From Ampelomyces quisqualis (Eukaryota; Ascomycota; Dothideomycetes; Pleosporales; Phaeosphaeriaceae), in the NCBI GenBank assembly GCA_018398575.1, contig JAGTXZ010000021.1, forward strand, positions 372,001-436,000: a DNA stretch of 64,000 bases, written 5' to 3'. Every line of letters starts with the position of its first letter. Within the stretch, counting starts at the first letter, position 1. A program made the translations under genes and the position numbers. The notes under the pieces are model-generated. The model had not been told where the DNA came from, ran no database searches, and saw nothing but the letters and a program-made list of their open reading frames with translations. This document shows positions 44,153 to 51,305 of the stretch, in pieces.

Positions 44153-45094
44153 GTGAAGAAAACATCTCAGGATATCGAAATGGCCTCCTCCAACACTATG
44201 AGCATTCCATACGAGCAACATCAATCACCTTTCCTTAGTCTCCCTTTTGAAATACGATACCATATTTACAAGGACATTGCAAACCTCTCCCAAGCCACCT
44301 TCTGGTCATACCGTGGTCTGTATCTTGCCTGCAAGGTCATTCACACCGAGATGACTAGTGAGTGTGAAAGACATTTACGCAAAACGTTTCAAACACTTGT
44401 CCACACAGGGTGTCTAATTAATAATGTGTACCTGGGTATACCGTTGTCATTCTCCAGGATGCGACACACCACCTTGAATATTCCCTGGCAGGCTTTCCAA
44501 GGTCGAGATTCCAAGGCAGCTGGACATTTCAGCACCCTCCGCGGCTTCTTACCTCTCTTCCGCCTGCATCTCGATGCCATCACCATCAGGGTTGACTGCA
44601 GCATGGTCCACGCTTGGGAAAATCGAAACGAAATGTCGCAGATGACCTTTCGTCAAATGGTCGCACTTACTGGCATGGACACGGATTCGCCACCAAATAC
44701 TCGCCGCATAAACTACAAGTTCGACTTTGACAAGCGCGACTACTTTGAGCAATTCATGACAGGAGCGGGATATGCTCATCTCCGCGATTGGCGACCATGG
44801 ACGAACTGGGACGAGGATTCTGCGCAAGGAATCGTGTGGGTGAAGAGCGTCAAAGGGGAAGAGGAGACGAGCTATCAGTGGATGCGAAGCAATTTGAGGG
44901 CTGGGTGGTGGACTCGCCGGCACAACCTAACTCAACACCAACGTATGGAGGTGAAGATGGATGTTGCACGCAGGCACGAGAAGAGCGAGCCCCATGGTAG
45001 TATCATGGTGTCGAGTGGTCGAGTGTATGTAGAGGAGGCGATTAAGACTGGTATCCTTCCGGCGTCCTTTTCGCGGGAACTGGAGATGCGTTGA
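44153..45094 (+). CDS. 2EXR-type (F-box-like) fungal protein
   Basis: 313 aa, single exon; an alternative ATG at 44180 (MASSNT) would give 304. Near the N-terminus FLSLPFEIRYHIYKDIANLS is the LPxEIRxxIY signature shared by 2EXR and F-box-like fungal proteins, followed by LYLACKVIHTEM, where such proteins have LLxTCRxIxxE. The remainder (FSTLRGFLPLFRLHLDAITI and a Trp-rich stretch DWRPWTNWDEDS) fits an unknown alpha/beta region. These families are greatly expanded in Pleosporales and have no assigned job. No signal peptide. Confidence 0.75.
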   Translation: MKKTSQDIEMASSNTMSIPYEQHQSPFLSLPFEIRYHIYKDIANLSQATFWSYRGLYLACKVIHTEMTSECERHLRKTFQTLVHTGCLINNVYLGIPLSFSRMRHTTLNIPWQAFQGRDSKAAGHFSTLRGFLPLFRLHLDAITIRVDCSMVHAWENRNEMSQMTFRQMVALTGMDTDSPPNTRRINYKFDFDKRDYFEQFMTGAGYAHLRDWRPWTNWDEDSAQGIVWVKSVKGEEETSYQWMRSNLRAGWWTRRHNLTQHQRMEVKMDVARRHEKSEPHGSIMVSSGRVYVEEAIKTGILPASFSRELEMR

Positions 45095-45946
45095 GTTCAA
45101 AAATATACCTGCGCACCTCGCCAACCCATGGCCCAAGGTCGAAGATCTTGGGCGGGTGGCTGGGTACCAGTGTCGTTGAAAAAGGAGATTAAATCATACA
45201 CTTGACGAAAATGGGGGTACTACACGCACTGCGGTACAAACGCGGTGTTAAATACCCCGCGTAGAATCGTGTAGAATCGTGTAAAAAAACCCCGCAGAAT
45301 TCCCCCTAGAAACACCGCAAAGTCGTCTATATTTACACGGTCCAGGTAAATTTACACAATAAATATTTACTATTCTTAACTTTGTTATTTGTTCTTTATT
45401 TAATCTACATTTACTTCTCTTCTTTTTACTTCTTTTGCGTCTCTCTTCTTGCCTTACACTACCTCTCTAAAGTGCGCCTGCCCAGGAGTATAATACTACG
45501 TGCGCGGGTTAAAATCTAGGGTTTAGTAGGTTTAAAACAGAGAGAGAAAGAAAAGGTGGAAAATTAGTAGAGATAGAGAGGAGTTAAAAATAAGCGAGAA
45601 AAAGTCTTGGCAGTGAACACTAAAATCTTACATATAACGCAAAAAAATTTTATACTAATAAAAGTAGCAGGTAAAAAAACACTACCTTAGTGTAAAAAAC
45701 CCCGCAGCTATGTAAATATCCCCTACGTGCGGTGTTAAAGAGTGAATTTACACGATACTGCGGTGTATATTAACACCGCGCTGGGTATTTAACACCGCAT
45801 TTGTACCCCAGTGACGGCAATAGCCCGGACATAAAAGTAGCACGTACACCTCGGGGAACAGCAATGAGAGAGATGATAAACCCAGAGTCCCTGGAGATGG
45901 CCGCAGCAACCATCCTTCGACAGATTTTGACCTTTTCAGGACAACC
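45095..45946. other. Spacer interrupted by a MITE-like insertion
   Basis: AT-rich 850 bp. Almost all of it is the 587-bp element at 45227-45813. What is left is the 3' end of the 2EXR gene and about 130 bp upstream of the TauD gene. Confidence 0.6.
45227..45813. mobile_element. Non-autonomous DNA transposon (MITE-like), CACTG termini
   Basis: The ends are inverted repeats of about 31 bp: 45227-45257 and the reverse complement of 45783-45813 match at 29 of 31 positions. Both begin CACTG. The trinucleotide ACG flanks both sides (45224-45226 and 45814-45816), a 3-bp target duplication. The interior is AT-rich, has no transposase ORF, and repeats subterminal words such as GCGGTGTTA and TAAAAAACCCCGCAG in both orientations. 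A 3-bp duplication with CACT ends recalls the CACTA/EnSpm superfamily, but that assignment is inferred. Confidence 0.82.
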
Positions 45947-46936
45947 ATGGCCCCTTCGCAGTTGACATTCGTGCCCTTGCATCCCACATTCGGAGCGGAA
46001 TGCACTGGCGTAGACTTTGCTCACGTGCTGCAGACCAAGACCGTGGACGAGATTCGTGCTGGCCTCGCAACATACGGTGTGCTTGTCTTTCGCCAGGCCC
46101 AGCTTGACGATGCACGTCATGTTGCCTTTGCGGCTCAACTAGGCGAGCTCGACGATTCAACACCATACATCAAAGCGGGAAGGAAGCAGCGTCTAGCTCC
46201 ATACACCGAGCTGTTCGATGTAAGTAATCTGGATGACGAGGGGAATGTTGTGTCGACGGACAGTCTGCGGTTCCAGCTCGGTCTAGGTAATGGTCTCTTC
46301 CACGTGGATTCTGCGTTCAACCCTCGCCGCGCGGGATATTCCATTCTGAGGGCTCATCAGTTGCCACCAAGGGGCACAGGTGGAGCGACCGCCTTTGCAG
46401 ACACTCGAACAGCTTACGCTGAGCTCGACGAGAATACCAAAGAAACGATCAACGGTTATGTCGTTAGCCATTCCTTGTGGCACAGTCGTCGCTTGGCTGC
46501 TCCTGATTGTAAGTTCCTGCAGAGCATACGCCCAGAAGACCATTTCATGGGGCGTCATGCGCTCGTGCAAACCCATGAGGCCAGTGGACGTGCGAATTTG
46601 TACATCGCTCACCATGCTCATCACATTGATGGGCTGTCGGAAGAGGAGGGCCAAGATGTCATCAGAAACCTGCTCAGCCATGCCACACGAGAGAAGTACA
46701 CTTTTGAAGTGGAGTGGGAGATGGATGGAGACATCATCGTCTGGATAGGTGTAATATCATGAATTCCTGAAGATTGCTGAAAGGTGCAGGACAATACGGC
46801 GGTGATGCACAAAGCGTGTCGCGGAAATTTTGAAGGCAAATACGTTCGCGATATGCGACGAGCAACAGTGCACGATGCGTCGTCCACGGCTTGGGGTTTC
46901 AACGAGCGAACGGATTTTCGAGCTGGCATGCCTTAA
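45947..46936 (+). CDS. TauD/TfdA-type alpha-ketoglutarate dioxygenase
   Basis: Fe(II)/2-oxoglutarate dioxygenase, likely acting on taurine-, sulfonate- or aryloxyacetate-like substrates. MAPSQLTFVPLHPTFGAECT opens it; TYGVLVFRQAQLDD and the metal-binding FHVDSAF (HxD) follow, then TGGATAFADTRTAY and, downstream of the intron, DNTAVMHKACRGNFEGKYVR with the distal His, and RRATVHD. Exon 1 from 45947, exon 2 46790-46936. The junction is awkward: donor GTCTGG at 46739 keeps frame (312 aa) but drops the conserved Val-Trp before DNT. The better-looking GTGTAA at 46749 shifts frame. Either a weak donor or a small lesion. A MITE lies 133 bp upstream. Confidence 0.78.
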
Positions 46937-47368
46937 GCGATTGGGAAAGCGCTCATTCAAAGGCATTTATGTCTGTACCAGAGGACGCATTCTGTACGCC
47001 CCATGTCAACCTGGAATGCATTGCACTTTTAAGCTTTGTAATCTCGTTTTGTGGCGACCCAGACCGTTGATTATTGACGACGCATTCCACGAGCCGAAAT
47101 CACGCTTTGTGCAACATGCCGACATGTCGACCACGGCATATACCAATCGTGGCCGGGAAGGACTACATCCAGTAATATGCTATTTAGAATTGTTTTGGTC
47201 TCGATCCTGAAGAATTCAATAAGCTGATCTATATCTTTCTAACCTCTCGTATCTCGTACAATGTCTAGGCCAAGCTTTCTTCTCGTCACTCCTTCGAACC
47301 TTCCGCGCTCATTCTGACTGGTCGCGTCGCATACAATCCTTGTTCTGTCTCACTAGCGACTGGCCAGC
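46937..47368. other. Intergenic, nothing recognised
   Basis: About 430 bp. The 126-codon ORF starting at 46830 is a shadow of the TauD exon running into spacer. Promoter of the next gene at the right end. Confidence 0.5.
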
Positions 47369-49447
47369 ATGAAGGTTTTTGTGTTTGGGGCGCTGCTGGT
47401 GCAGACCCTAGTTGCACAAGTAACTGATGACGCCAGCGCCACAAGTGATGGACTGGCGCCACAACTTACTCCTGCCAGCGATGCTCCTGCAGAGGTAGAT
47501 CTGCTGGGAACCCCTACAGACGCTGCAATCGAAGACCTCGGCACAGAGGCCACTATCGAAGCCGACGCCAATGCTACCGGTAGCTCCAACGCCGAAATCG
47601 AATCCTTCGACTTTCTTCCAACAGGTACCGAAGACGTAGTTTTGGATGCCTCACCCACGGAAGCGACAGATGATCCCACAATAACGGACGAAACATTCGG
47701 CGGAGAGGAAAGCGCGGTCGATGGTGTTGTTTTTGATGGTTCAGAATTTAACTTCCCCACGCCAGTGTTGGCACCAGAAATTACCCCAACACCACTCAGT
47801 GCAGTGGACGAGCCAGTTCAGAACGATTTTGTGGACTTGGAGAGTGTATCGTCGGATGACCTTGGGTCGGGACTTGATGCTAGCACCGCAGAAGATTTCT
47901 TTGAGGTTGCCACAGCCACGGATGACTTTGGTCTTGGAACTCCAGCTACCGCCAGCGCGGATGCAGATTTTGATGCTCAAGCTTCGATCGGTCTCAGTGA
48001 CAGCGTGGATTTTGCCGATGCTACTCTCACCGACGACTTGAGCGGCTTCGCGACTGATGCGGCCTCGGTTGCTGAATCGGACGCCGTAGACTTTGCTACC
48101 TTGAGCGAGGCCATTATCGAACCAACCGATATCCAGACCGCCTTCGATGCCTTTGAAACTGCCACCGACCCAGTTACCTTCCCCGACTTTGGTGCTACTG
48201 CTAGCGCTGAGGCTGGTTTTGGCGCCGCACAAGCGACTGGCGATGTCACCTCGGTAGATGATGAAGCTGTTGACAATGGAATTGCAATTGCGCCGGAGCA
48301 GACCTATGTACCAACTGTCGATATATTTGAAGACCCCACTCAGCCAGAGGTAGTAGAAAGCTCGTCTACGCTTGATCTGTCACCAACCGGTGTTGATGCC
48401 GTTCCTGAACCCGATGTCACCCTAGGTTCTGAATCAGACATCTCTGCTGCGGCTGCCGGTGAATTTGGCGCTGCCAATGCTGAATACGACTCCCCTGGTG
48501 CTTGGACTGGTGAGGACGATAGTGAGTACGATGGGCAGGACTATGGATACGAATTCGACGACAGCGAGTGCCCAGCGTACTGTCTCGAAGAGGGATACGA
48601 TGCGGATGACAGCGCCACGCCTTACGAAGCAGAGGCCAGCGATGTGACCAGTGAAGATGCAGAAGAGGATGACAGCGAAGATGAAGTGTCACTTGTGAAG
48701 AGAATGATCAACTGGTTCCGCCCTCGTCAGGCTCCCTCGTCCGACGGAGGATTTGCAGCTTTCTCATGGCCAGGTGCCCAGTCCAAGAAAGACACGGACG
48801 AGTGCACCAAAGACGTTCCCGAATGGCTGTACGAGGCATCTGGAAAGAAGAATAAGGCCTGCAAGGCTGTCCGACCCAAGTGCCCTGCAAGCTGCTACAG
48901 CACAAGGCCATCCGAGAGCACTGGCGGATACAACACGCGGCCCTGGACGAAGCCGCAGTGGTCTTCGGAGCCATATCCCGCCAGCTCAGTCCCAGACAAA
49001 TATGAGTCATACACTCCAGTTCTCACTCCCGATGCATCACCAACCGGTGGCTACGATACAACGGCCTACTATGATAGCACTGCTACCGCAACGCAGACGA
49101 CTTTTGTCACGTCCACCACGACGGCAGCAAGCGGCTACTATGACGACTCGAGCAAGGACTACACAGGCAGCACTCTTGACACAGTCTGCCCCAAGCAGTG
49201 CAATCCGTTCGACCCCGCGGCTAACAAGTGCGACATGACGTCGAGCTGCACGACGACGGGCAACGGCAAGTACTACTGTGCGTGCCGTGCAGGGTTCAGG
49301 GCAGGTGCGTGGAACGAAAAGGACTTTAGCAAGCAGTTCAAGTTTGCGAGCCAGCCGTACGTGTACACGGCCGAGGGCGTGGTGTGCGACAAGGTTTGCA
49401 GCGACCAGACTTGTTCCGAGGTTCTTTTGAGGCCGCAGTGCCAGTAG
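47369..49447 (+). CDS. Large acidic secreted protein with cysteine-rich C-terminus
   Basis: 692 aa, single exon. Signal peptide MKVFVFGALLVQTLVAQ. Residues about 20-440 are almost entirely Asp, Glu, Ala, Ser, Thr and Val with few basic residues, so disordered and very acidic, rich in O-glycosylation-type Ser/Thr. Around 450 a dibasic LVKRMINW could be a Kex2 processing site. The last 240 residues are different: cysteine pairs (CPAYCLEE, CTKDVPEWLYEASG, CPASCYS), a Tyr/Pro-rich linker, and an EGF-like end (CPKQCNPF, CACRAGFRAGAW, CDKVCSDQTC). I know of similar C-termini in other Pleosporales proteins but no function. A cell-wall or extracellular-matrix role is an inference. Confidence 0.78.
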   Translation: MKVFVFGALLVQTLVAQVTDDASATSDGLAPQLTPASDAPAEVDLLGTPTDAAIEDLGTEATIEADANATGSSNAEIESFDFLPTGTEDVVLDASPTEATDDPTITDETFGGEESAVDGVVFDGSEFNFPTPVLAPEITPTPLSAVDEPVQNDFVDLESVSSDDLGSGLDASTAEDFFEVATATDDFGLGTPATASADADFDAQASIGLSDSVDFADATLTDDLSGFATDAASVAESDAVDFATLSEAIIEPTDIQTAFDAFETATDPVTFPDFGATASAEAGFGAAQATGDVTSVDDEAVDNGIAIAPEQTYVPTVDIFEDPTQPEVVESSSTLDLSPTGVDAVPEPDVTLGSESDISAAAAGEFGAANAEYDSPGAWTGEDDSEYDGQDYGYEFDDSECPAYCLEEGYDADDSATPYEAEASDVTSEDAEEDDSEDEVSLVKRMINWFRPRQAPSSDGGFAAFSWPGAQSKKDTDECTKDVPEWLYEASGKKNKACKAVRPKCPASCYSTRPSESTGGYNTRPWTKPQWSSEPYPASSVPDKYESYTPVLTPDASPTGGYDTTAYYDSTATATQTTFVTSTTTAASGYYDDSSKDYTGSTLDTVCPKQCNPFDPAANKCDMTSSCTTTGNGKYYCACRAGFRAGAWNEKDFSKQFKFASQPYVYTAEGVVCDKVCSDQTCSEVLLRPQCQ

Positions 49448-49917
49448 ACGGATGGTACCATGATGAAGACAAGGAAGGAGAAGAGTGGGACTGGAATGAA
49501 TTTTTGTAATGTCTGGTTGTTTATGCGAGCCTTGCATCGAGGAGTTGGAGCTGTAGGAGGGCGTAATTTAGTATGGCGTGAATGTATGTTGTGCTTGAGC
49601 TCTGTCATGTGCAAGGCGTGATTCAGGTGTGCCGTAAGTCTAAAAGTGAAGCAGAGTCGTATTCACAACAGTCGCAAGATGCTAGAGTGAAAAGATCCTA
49701 ATGAATCCCCATCTTCTTATTTTGGTTAGCGTTGCGATATCCGTACTGTATACGGTATCGGACTAATACGCGATCCGATACGATACGACTATTACGTGAT
49801 CCGATACGATACGGACGATACGGAATATACAACATTTCGAGCTCGCTTACGGTATCGACCCATCTCCAGCCTCTAGGCCTTCGTAACGTTGTGCTGTGTG
49901 CAATGCTTCACGCCACC
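49448..49917. other. Spacer with a 26-bp tandem repeat
   Basis: About 470 bp. Contains two adjacent 26-bp units at 49762-49813 (see repeat entry). The CFD1 frame is open back to 49732, but this part encodes repeat-derived Arg/Tyr peptide and is not taken as coding. Confidence 0.5.
49762..49813. repeat. Two tandem 26-bp units in the CFD1 upstream region
   Basis: Units 49762-49787 and 49788-49813 differ at two positions. Each contains GATCCGATACGATACG. A further partial GACGATACGG follows, and a near palindrome CCGTACTGTATACGG lies just upstream. It may be a regulatory repeat or a slippage product. Confidence 0.75.
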
Positions 49918-50862
49918 ATGCCGCTCGACAATGTTGGCCACATCGTGCTCGTGCTCTCCGGCAAAGGCGGCGTCGGCAAGAGCAGCGTCACCACCCAGCT
50001 CGCGCTCGCCCTGACGCTGCAAGGCCACGCCGTCGGCGTGCTCGACATTGACCTCACCGGCCCCAGCATCCCGCGCTTCTTCGGCCTCGAAGACAGCAAA
50101 GTGCGCCAAGCCCCCGGCGGCTGGATGCCCGTCGCCGTGCACGCGCGCCAGGCCCTCCCCGCGGGCCCACACGCAGTCGGCGCGCTCTCGTGCATGTCAC
50201 TCGGCTTCATCCTCGCCAGCCGCAGCGACGCCGTCATCTGGCGCGGCCCCAAGAAGACGGCCATGGTGCGCCAGTTCCTCACCGACGTGCTGTGGCCGCC
50301 GCTCGACTATCTGCTCATCGACACCCCGCCCGGCACCTCGGACGAGCACATTTCGCTGCTCGAGACGCTGCTGCAAAACACGTCGCCCGTGCCGCGGCCC
50401 GGCCTGCCGCATCTCGCCGGCGCCGTCGTCGTCACCACCCCGCAGGCCATCGCCGTGTCCGACGTCAAGAAGGAGCTGAATTTCTGCCGCAAGACGGCCG
50501 TCCGCGTCTTGGGCGTCGTCGAGAACATGGCCGGCTTTGTGTGTCCGAACTGCTCGGAATGCACCAACGTGTTTAGCAAAGGCGGCGGCGAAATCATGGC
50601 GAGAGACTTCCACGTGCCGTTTTGGGGCTCGGTCCCGATTGATCCGGCGTTTGTGCAGCTGGTCGAGGAGGGCGTTCGGCCACGATATCCCGAGGGGACG
50701 GTCGTGGTTGGGAGGGACCTGAGTTCCGAAGAGAAGAAGAACGAGGGACAGAGTAAAGAGGGGTTGTTTGTGGACAAGTACAGAGATTGCTCGCTGTATC
50801 CGCTGTTTGATGGCTTTGCGACGAAGTTGGCGGAGGACATTAAGAAAGAAGACAGACCGTAG
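49918..50862 (+). CDS. CFD1: Cytosolic Fe-S cluster assembly ATPase CFD1 (NUBP2)
   Basis: P-loop scaffold that, with NBP35, assembles 4Fe-4S clusters for cytosolic and nuclear proteins. 314 aa, single exon. MPLDNVGHIVLVLSGKGGVG begins with the deviant Walker A (GKGGVGKSS, residues 15-23). DIDLTGPSIPRFFGL, LLIDTPPGTSDEH and VVVTTPQAIAVSDVKKELNF follow, then VENMAGFVCPNCSEC with the CxxC cluster ligands. The ATG at 49918 is in a better context (CACCATGC) and is the family start; an upstream ATG at 49903 would add five residues. The last 15 codons and stop are duplicated just downstream. Pairs functionally with NBP35, which is not in this window. Confidence 0.94.
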   Translation: MPLDNVGHIVLVLSGKGGVGKSSVTTQLALALTLQGHAVGVLDIDLTGPSIPRFFGLEDSKVRQAPGGWMPVAVHARQALPAGPHAVGALSCMSLGFILASRSDAVIWRGPKKTAMVRQFLTDVLWPPLDYLLIDTPPGTSDEHISLLETLLQNTSPVPRPGLPHLAGAVVVTTPQAIAVSDVKKELNFCRKTAVRVLGVVENMAGFVCPNCSECTNVFSKGGGEIMARDFHVPFWGSVPIDPAFVQLVEEGVRPRYPEGTVVVGRDLSSEEKKNEGQSKEGLFVDKYRDCSLYPLFDGFATKLAEDIKKEDRP

Positions 50863-50912
50863 GCTGTGACGAGGTTGGTGGAGGACATCAAGAAAAAAGA
50901 TAGACCGTAGGC
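50820..50912 (+). repeat. 48-bp-period duplication of the CFD1 3' end
   Basis: Units 50820-50864 and 50868-50912 (45 bp each, 3 bp apart) differ at five positions, all transitions. Each contains the codons for VEDIKKxDRP and a TAG stop. The second unit is in frame with the first, so reading through the CFD1 stop would add a near copy of the C-terminal 15 residues and stop again. Confidence 0.9.
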
Positions 50913-51305
50913 GTAGAGAAGAGATGGAACGAGCACTTCACTCGCACCTCACTCGCACTTGACTTGATTTCCCGTCTTTCCTCTGGATCCTCTGGATACG
51001 ATCGGTCTTGTCGCTATTTCACCTCTGCTTGTCGTCGCTACAAACCTTTCACGCCCATACTGGATCGAGTCGCTATAATAGCTGCCTCTCAGTGCCTAAC
51101 CACTTTTGAGCTACGAGGTAAAGGTGGGCCTTCTCCCGCTGCCTATATAGCTCGGTCGTCATAAAAGTTTCCGCCCGTTGGCCCACGTCGCGTTTACACG
51201 ATACTACCCGATTTCAACTGCCACAACGACTATCCGCTTCAACTCATCAACGCGATAAGCTTTGGGCGCGAGCTCTGCGACACCCAACCTCACTTCAAGC
51301 ACACG
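50913..51305. other. Intergenic, nothing recognised
   Basis: About 390 bp between CFD1 and the 891-aa gene. Promoter of the latter; no other feature seen. Confidence 0.5.
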
